From positions 2,542,001 to 2,606,000 of the forward strand of contig NZ_CP107945.1 of assembly GCF_036057275.1 (NCBI RefSeq): a stretch of DNA of 64,000 nt. The letters are read 5' to 3'. Below the pieces are notes generated by a model. The model saw only the letters and a program-made list of their open reading frames with translations, was not told the DNA's origin and ran no database searches. Shown piece by piece: positions 17,152 to 27,100 of the stretch (positions within the stretch are counted from its first letter, which is position 1; the number at the start of each line of letters is the position of its first letter). This DNA comes from Streptomyces sp. NBC_00390 (lineage in GTDB: Bacteria; Actinomycetota; Actinomycetes; Streptomycetales; Streptomycetaceae). Both the position numbers and the translations under genes were made by a program.

Positions 17152-17917
17152 GCTTGATCACCCTGTTGGTGAGAGTGCCGATGCCTTCGATGGTGACGGC
17201 GACCTCGTCGCCGACGTTGAGGGGGCCGACCCCGGCGGGCGTGCCGGTGAGGACGACATCGCCCGGGAGCAGCGTCATGGCCTCCGTGATGTGGACGATC
17301 AGGTCCTCGATGGAGCGGACCATCTCGCTCGTACGACCCAGTTGGCGCTGCTCGCCGTTGACGGTGCACTGGATGGTCAGATCGCCGGGGTCGAGATCGG
17401 TCTCCACCCAGGGGCCGAGCGGACAGGAGGTGTCGAAGCCCTTCGCCCTGGCCCACTGCTTCTCGCGCTGCTGGGCGTCACGCGCGGTGACGTCGTTGGC
17501 GCAGGTGTAGCCGAGGATGACGTCCTTGACACGCTCGCGCGGGACTTCGCGGCACATGCGGCCGATGACGACGGCGAGCTCCGCCTCGTGGTGCAGCTCG
17601 CTCGAGAACGAGGGGTACTCGATCGCGTCACCGCTGCCGATCACCGAGGTGGTGGGCTTGAAGAAGGCGACGGGTACGTCGGGGACCGCGTTGCCGAGCT
17701 CTGCCGCGTGCTCCGCGTAGTTGCGGCCGATGGCCACGACCTTGTTGGGGAGCACGGGCGGCAGGAGCCGGACCTTGCTCAGCGGAACCTTGGTCCCGGA
17801 GAGCTCGAAGTCGGCGTACGGAATGCCCTTGATGATGTCGAGGACGAGACCTTCGGGGCCGTCCTCGACCGCGCCGAAGGCGACATTGCCGTCGATGGAG
17901 AACCTGGCGATGCGCAC
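17144..17917 (-). CDS. Fumarylacetoacetate hydrolase family protein
   Basis: A 257-aa FAH-family enzyme: the conserved core GRNYAEHAAELG (about residue 64), then ELHHEAELAVVIGR with the metal-binding acidic residues, and a C-terminal GVGPLNVGDEVAVTIEGIGTL. The family cleaves or decarboxylates C-C bonds in beta-keto acids, for example oxaloacetate or acylpyruvates; the short form seen here is often an acylpyruvase or oxaloacetate decarboxylase. It sits directly upstream of gltX and overlaps it. Confidence 0.9.
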   Translation of the reverse strand: MRIARFSIDGNVAFGAVEDGPEGLVLDIIKGIPYADFELSGTKVPLSKVRLLPPVLPNKVVAIGRNYAEHAAELGNAVPDVPVAFFKPTTSVIGSGDAIEYPSFSSELHHEAELAVVIGRMCREVPRERVKDVILGYTCANDVTARDAQQREKQWARAKGFDTSCPLGPWVETDLDPGDLTIQCTVNGEQRQLGRTSEMVRSIEDLIVHITEAMTLLPGDVVLTGTPAGVGPLNVGDEVAVTIEGIGTLTNRVIKRG

Positions 17918-18019
17918 GGGATGCTGTCGCCCCTCACTACTTGCTCGCTGGCCGGAGTCTGACGCTCCAGGCTAACGCGGCAAGGGGGCCCGATCGCGCG
18001 CATTACGGCGCAGGTGACG

Positions 18020-18193
18020 TCACTGGTCGGGGGCGACCATCAGGACGGTCCGGCGGGGGTTCGCGGTCTGGGCGGGAAGATCGAGCGAGTGTTCCGGCTG
18101 CTCCGGCGTCTGCAGCTCGTCCGCGTCCGCGAGGTGGGCGAGAGTCGTGCGCCGAGGGTTCGCTATGTTGCGGAACATCATCGTCGTCTTCAT
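18020..18193 (-). CDS. 57-aa protein with a duplicated ANPRRT motif
   Basis: An open frame from ATG 18193 (in-frame ATGs at 18181 and 18178) to TGA 18020. The protein starts MKTTMMFRNIANPRRTTLAH, has an acidic middle (LADADELQTPEQPEH), then repeats ANPRRTVLMVAPDQ at the end. The two ANPRRT copies bracket the acidic segment, and the coding character (third-position GC, no rare codons) is good. The ribosome binding site is weak. No family is recognised. It lies upstream of the FAH-gltX pair on the same strand, and 580 bp from the conservon operon. Confidence 0.65.
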   Translation of the reverse strand: MKTTMMFRNIANPRRTTLAHLADADELQTPEQPEHSLDLPAQTANPRRTVLMVAPDQ

Positions 18194-18775
18194 CGGTTGT
18201 TTTCAGACCTTGTCGGGCTACGGGCACTGCGGCGAGCGCCGGTTGACGGATGGGCAATCCCTGTAAAGCGACAGGCTAAACATGCGGTTCCCTTCAAATG
18301 AGCGGATGACTCAACGATCTAGGTGTGAGTTTCCTCACGAGTCACGCGTGAATTCAGACAATTCGGGCCATGGATCACCATTGCGGAATCGGACATTGCG
18401 CCACTGAATGCACCATTCCGCTCCTGATCATCGCGACTGGGACACCCCCCACCCCTAAGTAACTTGCACGATAAAGACCGATTCATCCCGGAACACTCTC
18501 CACGATTCGTGACAAGACCTCTACACCGTGTCACCTAGGTCACAGGCCGGTACGAGGCTCTTGTTGGAGATCCGGCGCTGTGCTGGAATTCCACGCACCG
18601 CCGCGGGTTTCATGCCGGCGCGCAAGGGCGCAACGCAGCGCCGGGCAGCGGCGGGAGAAGGGGGAGGAAGCGCCGGTCAATCACGACCACCCATGGGGCA
18701 GTTCTTGGCCCCAAGACGCCGACACCGTCCCGCCGTGCAAGCGGAGGGACGCCTGGTCCAGAGGTTGCGACGCTA
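18194..18775. other. 582-bp region upstream of conservon 1; likely promoter and control region
   Basis: The segment 18260-18560 is distinctly AT-richer than its surroundings and no frame in it looks like a gene. It holds the dyad at 18529-18544 and probably the promoter of cvnA1. An 82-codon plus-strand frame ending at the cvnA1 start (18528-18776) resembles no known protein. Confidence 0.5.
18529..18544. promoter_or_regulatory. Dyad TGTnACCTAGGTnACA upstream of cvnA1
   Basis: A 16-bp inverted repeat with the palindromic core ACCTAGGT, about 230 bp before cvnA1. The same 8-bp core occurs 27 bp before cvnA2 at 24097-24104. CTAG is rare in bacterial genomes, which adds weight. Confidence 0.45.
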
Positions 18776-21700
18776 GTGCAGGGACGTTTCAAGAGGGATG
18801 GCAGCGCTGCGGCGGAACAGGAGCCGCGCGGCGGGACCGACCGCGGCTCCTCGCCCCAGCACGCCCACAACCAGGGACCGGCTGCGCCCGGCGACAGCGG
18901 TGACCGTGCCGCGCGCCCCGGTGCGTCGGCGCCCTCGGGCGACGGGTCGGTTTCGGCGAGGCTGAAGAGCCTCCGCGCACCCAAGAGCCCCACCGACACC
19001 GGATCGCGAATAGCGCTCCGCAACTGGCGCATCAGCACGCGTCTGGTCTCACTGCTCACCCTGCCGGTCGTCGCGGCGACCACGCTGGGTGGACTCCGTA
19101 TCCAGGAGTCCATGGACGACATGAAGCAGCTGGACCACATGCAGCTGCTGACCAAGATGACCCAGGAGGCCACCGAGCTGGCACAGGCGCTCCAGGCGGA
19201 GCGCGACCTGTCCGCCGGCCCGCTGGCCAACGGCACCCCTGAGACCGACTTCAAGGTCTCCGGGCCGCGTACGCAGACCGACCGTGCCCGCAAGGCCTTC
19301 CTCGAGGCCACGCGTGACATCCCCAACACGGACGACGACGAGGCGCTGGAGTCCATCCGCGCCAACGCGAACCAGATCGCCGTACAGGTCAACACCCTCA
19401 ACAACATCCGGGACGGGGCCTACGCCCCGGACGTCCCCAACTCCATGACCGTGGAGCGCTACAGCCGGCTCATCGAGTCGCTGCTGAGCCTCTCCCAGGA
19501 CATGGCGCAGGCGACCAGCAACCCGGAGATGATCAAGCGGACGCGCGCCCTGGCCGCGTTCTCCTCCGCCAAGGAGTACGCGTCCATCCAGCGCGCGATC
19601 ATCGCCGCGGCACTGCCAGGCGGCAGCGACGCGAAGGCCCCGGGGCTGTCGGAGAACGACCGCCTCTACGGCAAGGCCGCCATGGAGAACGGCGAGACCG
19701 AGCTCAAGGCTTTCAAGTCGATCTACGAGTCCTCCGGCGGCGACTCCGAGGACCTCACCGCCACGATGGAGAACGGCAACCCGATCATCGCGTCCTCCGA
19801 GGCGTACGCCAACCGCGTGCTGGACACGAAGGACGCGCTGAAGCGGCTGCCCGAGCGCTCGCACCTGGACTGGACCGACGACTACTCGGTCCGCATCAAC
19901 GCGATGAAGCAGATCGAGGGCACGCTGCTCGACCAGATGGAGAACAAGGCCCGTGAGCTGCGCGAGGAGTCGCAGCGCGAGGCCATCATCAACGGTGCGC
20001 TGATCCTCGTCGTCCTCGGCGTCTCGCTCGTCGGCGCGTTCGTCGTGGCCCGATCCATGATCCGTTCGCTGCGGCGGCTGCAGGACACGGCGACCAAGGT
20101 CGCCCAGGACCGCCTGCCCGAGCTCGTCAAGCAGCTGTCCGAGGCCGACCCGCAGGACGTCGACACCTCCGTCGAGTCCGTCGGTGTGCACTCCCGGGAC
20201 GAGATCGGCAAGGTGGCCGCGGCCTTCGACGACGTGCACCGCGAGGCGGTCCGCCTCGCCGCCGAGCAGGCCCTCCTCCGGGGCAACGTCAACGCGATGT
20301 TCACCAACCTCTCGCGCCGCAGCCAGGGTCTTATCCAGCGTCAGCTCTCGCTCATCTCGGAGCTGGAGTCCCGCGAGGCCGACCCCGACCAGCTGTCCTC
20401 ACTCTTCAAGCTCGACCACCTCGCGACCCGTATGCGCCGGAACGGCGAGAACCTCCTCGTCCTCGCGGGCGAGGAGCCGGGCCGCCGGTGGACCCGGCCG
20501 GTCCCGCTGGTCGACGTGCTCCGTGCCGCCGCCTCCGAGGTGGAGCAGTACGAGCGCATCGAACTGGCCGCCGTCCCCGCGACCGAGGTCGCCGGCCGCG
20601 TCGTCAACGACCTTGTGCACCTGCTCGCCGAGCTGCTCGAGAACGCCACGTCGTTCTCCTCACCGCAGACCAAGGTCAAGGTCACCGGTCACGCCCTGCC
20701 CGACGGCCGGGTGCTCGTCGAGATCCACGACACCGGCATCGGCCTCTCCCCCGAGGACCTCGCCGCGATCAACGAGCGGCTCGCGTCGCCTCCCACCGTG
20801 GACGTCTCGGTCTCCCGTCGAATGGGCCTGTTCGTGGTCGGCCGCCTGTCCCTGCGACACGGCATCCGTATCCAGCTGCGCCCCTCCGACTCCGGTGGCA
20901 CCACCGCGCTGGTCATGCTCCCCGTCGATGTCGCCAACGGCGGCAAGAAGGCGCCCGCCAAGCCCGGTGCGGGCGGCCAGGGCGCCGTTCCCCCGGCGCC
21001 GGCGGGCCGTCCCGGTGCTCCGGCCGGCGGCAGCCGTCCGGGCCTCGGCGGCGCGGGTGGCGGCACGCCTGCGGGCGGCCGGCTCGGCGCGGGTGCCCCT
21101 CGCGGCCAGGTCGGTGCCGGTACGGCTCCGCGCGCCGCGCTCCCGGGTCGTGACGGGGCTCCGGCTCCGCGCCCCGGACAGGGCGGTGGCCAGGGCACGG
21201 CCCAGCAGGACGCCTCGCGTCAGGGCGCCGGTTTCGGTGCGCATCGCGGTGCGCAGGGCGCCCCGGCCCGTAACGAGGCCCCCAGGCAGAGCGGTTTCCA
21301 GCAGAACGCGCCCGGCACGGGTGACCGCGGCCGGCAGCTGCCCCCCACGGGCGGCCCGCGTGCCGAGCTGCCCGGCGGTCCCGGCGGCCGCCGCGACGAG
21401 TCCGTACCGCCGCGTCAGCAGCGCCCGCAGACCACCAGCTGGGGCAGCGAGCAGCCGCCGGTCCCGCAGCAGCGTCCGGCATCCGACGCGCCGCGCGGCC
21501 ACGAGGACCACGCCGCTACGGCGGAGTTCCCCCGCCCGAAATACGGAAGCACCCCCCAGGCCGCAGGCTATGGAGGAGCCCAGCCGCGCGGCGACCGGTC
21601 CACGGGGCAGTTCGCCCGCCCTGACGTGTACGGCAACTCCGCTCCGCAGCAGCCGGCGCCCGCCCAGCAGCGCGACACCTCGAGTTTCGCGCCGCAGCGC

Positions 21701-22267
21701 CCCGCCGGGGGCGCCTCCCAGGGAAGCGCGGCGGGGCTGCCCGCCCCGTACCAGCCGGAGGCGCTGCCGCCGGCCTCGGGTCCCGGGGACGGCCGGACGC
21801 CGCTGTACGACACCCTTGAGACGAACTGGTTCCACGGTGGGCCGGGCGGCCGGTCCGCCGAGCAGAACCCCGGTGTCCCGCAGGCGTCGCCGGAGCGCAC
21901 CGCTCCGCCGATGCCCCAGCGCACCCCCGCGCCGAGCCCGGCAACCCCGGGCAACGCGCAGAACGCGAACGGTGCCGCGTGGCGCACGTCGCCCAATGAC
22001 GAGTTGGTACGCCAGGCCGAGCGGGTCAGGAAGCCCGCGGCCGGCGGCGTCACCACCTCGGGTCTGCCCCGCCGGGTCCCGCGCGCCAACCTCGTGCCGG
22101 GCACCGCGCAGGAGCAGAGTCACCAAAGTGGTCCGCAGGTCTCTCGTGCGCCCGATGACGTGCGCGGCCGACTGACCAACCTCCGACGCGGTATCCAGCA
22201 GGGCCGGCAGCAGAACAGCACGACCGGCAGCTTCAACCTCGGCCCCACCCACCAGCAGGAGCGTTAG
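18776..22267 (+). CDS. cvnA1: Conservon sensor kinase-like protein CvnA, operon 1
   Basis: A 1163-aa membrane protein and first gene of a conservon. Order: cytosolic N terminus 1-85; TM1 about 88-106; extracytoplasmic helical sensor (nitrate/nitrite-sensor-like) 107-400; TM2 about 403-425; HAMP; the segment RLDHLATRMRRNGENLLVL-like around 540; and a histidine-kinase ATPase domain about 605-720 with LLENAT, DTGIGL and MGLFVVGRL. A Pro/Gly/Gln-rich tail (about 440 aa) ends with SGLPRRVPRANLV and a basic RGRLTNLRRG motif. Known CvnA proteins form membrane complexes with CvnB, C and D, like eukaryotic G-protein receptors. Starts at GTG 18776. Confidence 0.93.
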   Translation: MQGRFKRDGSAAAEQEPRGGTDRGSSPQHAHNQGPAAPGDSGDRAARPGASAPSGDGSVSARLKSLRAPKSPTDTGSRIALRNWRISTRLVSLLTLPVVAATTLGGLRIQESMDDMKQLDHMQLLTKMTQEATELAQALQAERDLSAGPLANGTPETDFKVSGPRTQTDRARKAFLEATRDIPNTDDDEALESIRANANQIAVQVNTLNNIRDGAYAPDVPNSMTVERYSRLIESLLSLSQDMAQATSNPEMIKRTRALAAFSSAKEYASIQRAIIAAALPGGSDAKAPGLSENDRLYGKAAMENGETELKAFKSIYESSGGDSEDLTATMENGNPIIASSEAYANRVLDTKDALKRLPERSHLDWTDDYSVRINAMKQIEGTLLDQMENKARELREESQREAIINGALILVVLGVSLVGAFVVARSMIRSLRRLQDTATKVAQDRLPELVKQLSEADPQDVDTSVESVGVHSRDEIGKVAAAFDDVHREAVRLAAEQALLRGNVNAMFTNLSRRSQGLIQRQLSLISELESREADPDQLSSLFKLDHLATRMRRNGENLLVLAGEEPGRRWTRPVPLVDVLRAAASEVEQYERIELAAVPATEVAGRVVNDLVHLLAELLENATSFSSPQTKVKVTGHALPDGRVLVEIHDTGIGLSPEDLAAINERLASPPTVDVSVSRRMGLFVVGRLSLRHGIRIQLRPSDSGGTTALVMLPVDVANGGKKAPAKPGAGGQGAVPPAPAGRPGAPAGGSRPGLGGAGGGTPAGGRLGAGAPRGQVGAGTAPRAALPGRDGAPAPRPGQGGGQGTAQQDASRQGAGFGAHRGAQGAPARNEAPRQSGFQQNAPGTGDRGRQLPPTGGPRAELPGGPGGRRDESVPPRQQRPQTTSWGSEQPPVPQQRPASDAPRGHEDHAATAEFPRPKYGSTPQAAGYGGAQPRGDRSTGQFARPDVYGNSAPQQPAPAQQRDTSSFAPQRPAGGASQGSAAGLPAPYQPEALPPASGPGDGRTPLYDTLETNWFHGGPGGRSAEQNPGVPQASPERTAPPMPQRTPAPSPATPGNAQNANGAAWRTSPNDELVRQAERVRKPAAGGVTTSGLPRRVPRANLVPGTAQEQSHQSGPQVSRAPDDVRGRLTNLRRGIQQGRQQNSTTGSFNLGPTHQQER

Positions 22268-22690
22268 TTGAGCCCGATGAGCCAGGCGGCGCAGAATCTG
22301 AACTGGTTGATCACCAACTTCGTGGACAACACCCCTGGGGTGTCCCACACAGTGGTGGTCTCCGCCGACGGTCTTCTGCTGGCCATGTCCGAAGGCTTTC
22401 CCCGTGACCGTGCCGACCAGCTTGCCGCGGTCGCATCGGGGCTGACCTCGCTGACCGCGGGAGCGTCCCGGATCTTCGAAGGCGGCCCGGTCAGCCAGAC
22501 CGTGGTCGAAATGGAACGCGGTTTCCTGTTCCTGATGTCGGTCTCCGACGGCTCCTCGCTGGCCGTGCTCGCGCACCCCGACTGCGACATCGGCCTCGTG
22601 GGCTACGAGATGGCTCTCCTGGTCGACAGGGCCGGCAGTGTGCTCACGCCGGACCTGCGGGCCGAGCTCCAGGGAAGCCTGCTGCACTGA
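22268..22690 (+). CDS. cvnB1: Roadblock/LC7 protein CvnB, operon 1
   Basis: A 140-aa Roadblock/LC7 (MglB-like) protein: NLNWLITNFVDNTPGVSHTV, then the LVGYEMALLVDRAG helix. Roadblock proteins act as GTPase co-regulators, here for CvnD. The likely start is TTG 22268, directly after the cvnA1 stop, because AGGAG lies 6 nt before it and the sister gene has GTG at the same place; ATG 22277 is the alternative. It differs from CvnB2 at only about six residues. Confidence 0.93.
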   Translation: MSPMSQAAQNLNWLITNFVDNTPGVSHTVVVSADGLLLAMSEGFPRDRADQLAAVASGLTSLTAGASRIFEGGPVSQTVVEMERGFLFLMSVSDGSSLAVLAHPDCDIGLVGYEMALLVDRAGSVLTPDLRAELQGSLLH

Positions 22691-22827
22691 GTCACTGTTC
22701 CCCCCACGTACAGACGCAGGTGCTCCAATGCACTCCACCGCACAGTCATCCGTCAGGCTGCCTTTAGGCCCCCCACCGGCCCACTCAGACGGCACGCAGA
22801 CCACGTGTTGTCACGCCCGGAGGATTC

Positions 22828-23232
22828 ATGACCCCGCCACCCGCCTCTCACGATCCGTACGGCGCCTCGCTGGACGCCTACGGAGATGAGGGCGATCAGC
22901 CGCTGGTCCGTCCGTACGCCATGACCGGCGGCCGGACCCGGCCGCGCTACCAGCTCGCCATCGAGGCGCTGGTCAGCACCACGGCCGACCCGGCACTCCT
23001 TGCCGGGCTGCTCCCCGAGCACCAGCGGATCTGCCACCTGTGCCGGGAGGTCAAGTCGGTGGCAGAGATCTCTGCTCTGCTGTCGATGCCGCTCGGCGTT
23101 GCCCGGATCCTCGTCGCCGACCTGGCGGAGGCGGGCATGGTGGCCATCCACCAGCCGGGCAACGGAGAGGCCGGCGGCACGCCGGATGTGACACTGCTCG
23201 AAAGGGTGCTCAGTGGACTTCGCAAGATCTAG
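22828..23232 (+). CDS. cvnC1: DUF742 protein CvnC, operon 1
   Basis: A 134-aa DUF742 protein with the family core LVRPYAMTGGRTRPRYQLAI (residues about 27-46), then HQRICHLCREVKSVAEISALL and LGVARILVADL, a winged-helix-like pattern. The short N terminus (26 aa) is about 60 aa shorter than in CvnC2. ATG 22828 follows GGAGGA. Its 3' end overlaps cvnD1 by 20 bp. Confidence 0.92.
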   Translation: MTPPPASHDPYGASLDAYGDEGDQPLVRPYAMTGGRTRPRYQLAIEALVSTTADPALLAGLLPEHQRICHLCREVKSVAEISALLSMPLGVARILVADLAEAGMVAIHQPGNGEAGGTPDVTLLERVLSGLRKI

Positions 23233-23794
23233 CGGCGACGCGGCCCGATCGACCACCAGCGCGAAGATCGTGGTGGCGGGCGGCTTCGGCGTGGGCAAGA
23301 CCACGTTCGTCGGCGCCGTCTCGGAGATCAACCCGCTGCGTACCGAAGCCGTCATGACGTCCGCGTCGGCCGGCATCGACGACCTCACCCACACCGGAGG
23401 CAAGACCACCACCACGGTGGCCATGGACTTCGGCCGCATCACCCTGGACCAGGACCTGATCCTGTACCTCTTCGGTACCCCCGGTCAGGACCGCTTCTGG
23501 TTCATGTGGGACGATCTGGTCCGCGGCGCCATCGGCGCCGTCGTGCTGGTGGACACGCGACGCCTCGCCGACTGCTTCCCGGCGGTCGACTACTTCGAGA
23601 ACAGCGGCCTGCCGTTCGTCATCGCCCTCAACGGCTTCGAGGGGCATCAGCCCTACAACCCGGAGGAAGTCCGCGAAGCACTCCAGATCGGCCCTGACAC
23701 CCCGATCATCACCACTGACGCCCGCCACCGCGCGGACGCCAAGAGCGCCCTCATCACGCTCGTCGAGCACGCCCTCATGGCGCGGCTCAAGTAG
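23213..23794 (+). CDS. cvnD1: Small GTPase CvnD, operon 1
   Basis: A 193-aa Ras-like GTPase: P-loop GGFGVGKTT at residues 23-31, switch II GTPGQDRFW at about 88-96. The base-recognition NKxD motif is replaced by LNGFEG, as discussed in the findings. GTG 23213 overlaps cvnC1, implying coupled translation. CvnD proteins bind GTP and associate with CvnA-C at the membrane. It differs from CvnD2 at about five of 193 residues. Confidence 0.93.
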   Translation: MDFARSSGDAARSTTSAKIVVAGGFGVGKTTFVGAVSEINPLRTEAVMTSASAGIDDLTHTGGKTTTTVAMDFGRITLDQDLILYLFGTPGQDRFWFMWDDLVRGAIGAVVLVDTRRLADCFPAVDYFENSGLPFVIALNGFEGHQPYNPEEVREALQIGPDTPIITTDARHRADAKSALITLVEHALMARLK

Positions 23795-23826
23795 ACAGCG
23801 TTATACGGCAGTTGTCGTAGTTGTGG

Positions 23827-23860
23827 AGGCTCGGGCCGTGTCTTTTGACACGGTCCGCCT
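23827..23860 (+). terminator. cvnD1 terminator 1
   Basis: The stem GGGCCGTGTC (23833-23842) pairs with GACACGGTCC (23847-23856), with a TTTT loop and a G-U pair. Confidence 0.75.
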
Positions 23861-23938
23861 CCATGTTCATAACATTTCGACAGAGAATTGACGCGCAGCG
23901 AACACCCGCCGCACACGGCTGATATCACTGCGCCACAT

Positions 23939-23969
23939 GAGCCTCGCCTTTTGACGAGGCTCGTTCTTT
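23939..23969 (+). terminator. cvnD1 terminator 2
   Basis: The stem GAGCCTCG pairs with CGAGGCTC (23955-23962) around the loop CCTTTTGA and is followed by GTTCTTT. It has the same CTTTTGA loop as the hairpin at 23827-23860. Confidence 0.75.
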
Positions 23970-24130
23970 ATGCCCGATTTATCTGAGGCGTAGGCCACTC
24001 GGAATCACAGATTCCAGGTGTTTGGAACGGGACCCTTCGACGTGCTGAAATTCTCGAACTCCCGAGTAGTACGGCTCTGAACGAAAAAACGGCACAACCT
24101 AGGTGCCGACGCCGAGAGGTTGTTGGTCGA

Positions 24131-27100
24131 GTGAGGCGAAGCAAGAACAGCTCCGCAGAGCAGCAGGCGCGGGGCAACTTCACCCCGCCGCCGCGCACAG
24201 CGGCGTCGCCTGTGGATGTGTCGGGTACCTCCGGTGCTTCCCCGGCCGCCGGCAGCACAAGCCGGCTGTCCCCGCGCAACTGGCGGGTACCGACCCGCCT
24301 GAACGCGATCCTGCTCATCCCCGTCATCGTCGGACTGGTGATGGGCGGCTTCCAGGTCAAGACCTCGATCGACACCTGGAGCGAAGCGCAGGACGCCGAG
24401 AAGACGGCGCTCGTCGTGCGTGCTGCCTCCGAGTACGGCCAGGCGCTGCTGAACGAGCGTGACCTGACGGCCCAGCCTCTGCTGCTGGCCACCAGTGCCG
24501 ACGCCCGCAAGGGTCCCGTCATCCGTGACGCGTACGCGAACACGGATGCCGCCAAGGCCAAGTTCGACAAGGTCATCGAGCAGATGCCGCAGACGGAAGG
24601 CCTCAAGCGCCGTCTGAACCTGTTCCGCAAAGCGGAGCCGTCGCTCGAGAAGCTCCGCGGGGCCGCCTACACCAAGGCGCTCGACCCGGTGCAGACCGAA
24701 GAGGGCTACGTCGCCGTCCATCACTACCTGATGGAGTTCTCCAACGAGCTCGGCCTCGGCACCGGCAACATCACCAGCTACGGCCGTACCGTCTACGCCG
24801 TCCAGCTGGCCAAGGCCGCCACGTCCCTGCAGCGCTCCATCGGCATGCACCTGCTGGTCCGGCCCAGCAAGGACCAGGGCGTCCTCAATCGCCAGCTCGT
24901 GGCGTTCAACTCGTACAACTACCTCGAGCAGATCGCCATCGGCGAGTACGTCTCCGGCGGTACGCAGGCCGAAGTGGACCGGCTCAAGGAGGTCATGACC
25001 ACCAAGGCCGCCGAGGGCAAGAAGCGGCTGGCGGCCGCGGGGCTGACTCCCCCTGAGGGTCAGGACGGTTCCGTCCTGACCGGCATGGCCACCCAGATCG
25101 GCCAGGGCGTGTCGCCCGACAAGCTCAAGACGCAGGACATCACGCCCCAGACCTGGTTCGGCGGATCCACCGCGAAGTTCGACGGCTACACCGAGATCGA
25201 GAAGAGCCTCGTCGACCGGGCCGTGGAAGAAGCGGCGGCCATCTCCGACGACGCCAAGAGCGACGCCATCGTCAACGGCGCCATCGTCGTCATCGCCCTG
25301 CTGACCGCCTTCATCCTGGCCGGTCTCATGGCCCGCCAGATGAGCCGCTCGATGCGCCAGCTGCGCACCGCCGCCTTCGGTATCGCCGAGCAGCGTCTTC
25401 CGATGCTGGTCGACCAGCTCTCGCGCACCGAGCCGGGCCGGGTCGACACCCGGGTCCAGCCGATCCCGATCGACACCCAGGACGAGATCGGCGAGGTCGC
25501 CCGCGCCTTCGACCAGGTCCACCGCGAGGCCGTCCGGCTCGCCGCCGAGCAGGCCATGCTCCGTGGCAACGTCAACGCGATCTTCACCAACCTCTCGCGC
25601 CGCAACCAGTCGCTGATCGAGGGCCAGCTGACCCTGATCACCGACCTGGAGAACAACGAGGCCGACCCGGACCAGCTGGAGAACCTCTTCAGGCTGGACC
25701 ACCTGGCGACCCGTATGCGCCGCAACGGCGAGAACCTCCTCGTCCTCGCGGGCGAGGAGCCCGGCCGGCGCTGGAACCAGCCGGTTCCGCTGGTCGACGT
25801 GCTGCGCGCCGCCTCCTCCGAGGTGGAGTCCTACGAGCGCATCGAGCTCACGGGCGTCCCGGAGACGGACATCCACGGCCAGGCCGTGACCGACCTCGTG
25901 CACCTGCTCGCCGAGCTGCTGGAGAACGCGACGACGTTCTCCTCCCCGCAGACCAAGGTTCGCGTGACGGCCACCCGGCTGCCCGACGGTCGCGTCATGA
26001 TCGAGATCCACGACAAGGGCATCGGCCTGACGGCCGAGGACTTCGCCGACATCAACCACAAGCTGGCCAACCCGCCGACGGTGGACGCCGCCGTCTCGCA
26101 GCGCATGGGCCTGTTCGTGGTCGGCCGACTCGCCGACCGGCACGGCGTCCGCGTCCAGCTGCGCCCCTCGGGCGAGCAGGCCGGCACCACCTCTCTCGTC
26201 ATGCTTCCCGACGCCATCACCCACGGTGGCGGCGGCGAGGCACTGCCCGAGGACGACTTCACGGTCTCCTCGATCATCCCGGAGCAGCTGCAGCAGTCGT
26301 ACGAGTCGTACGAGTCGTACGACAGCCCCCCGATGCGCACGGCGGCGGAGCTCGGCTTCGACGACTCCCGCTACGAGCAGCCCGCGGACTCCTCACAGCT
26401 CGACCCGGTCGGCCGCTCGCTGGCCCGCGAGGAGCGGCGTGCCGCCCTCGAGGCCCAGGCGCACGGCGGTGAGCGCCCGCTCTACCGCGACGAGCAGGGG
26501 TACGCCCAGGACGAGCAGGGGTACGCCCAGGACGGTCAGGGATACGCCCAGGACGGTCAGGAGTACGGCTCCGGGTACGACCAGGGCTACTCCCAGGACT
26601 ACGCACAGGACCAGCAGACGGCGTACGACGACTACCAGGCACCGGGCGGCTACCCCGAGACCCAGGAGTCTGCGCAGCACTCGGCAGAGGCCTATACGGA
26701 AGCCGGCTACCAGGCTCCGCAGGGCTCCCAGCCGCAGTACGACGCCTCGTACGACTCTCCGGCCCATCAGTCGGAGTGGTCGGCTCAGGACGGCTATCAG
26801 ACCGCGTACGAGCCGGAGTACCGGACCGAATCGGAATCTGCCCCGGACGCTCCCACGAGCGCGCCCGAGCGCGTAGGCTTTGATCGTCCGGGACCCTCTC
26901 CGAGCAACAGCCACGAGCGGACGACCTCCGGCCTTCCCAAGCGCGGCAGCAGCCAGCCGTCGCAGCAGTGGCAGCAGCCCGCCGAACAGGCGCCGCAAGC
27001 TTCACCGAGCGGGCGGCCCACCATCGGCGGCCGCGGCACCGGCTTCGGCTTCGGTACCTCCTCCGACTCAGGCTCCGACACCGGCTCCGGCCCCGGCGAA

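Larger units (their letters stand above)
23795..24130. other. 336-bp gap between the two conservons: two hairpins and a promoter region
   Basis: It contains two terminator hairpins (23827-23860 and 23939-23969), then AT-rich sequence and the palindrome ACCTAGGT at 24097-24104 close to the cvnA2 start. The second operon therefore probably has its own promoter. Confidence 0.55.

Noticed and set aside
18528..18776. 82-codon frame ending on the cvnA1 start codon
   Set aside because: Its stop overlaps the cvnA1 GTG, as in coupled genes, but the sequence is arginine-rich, has no ribosome binding site and covers the promoter region.
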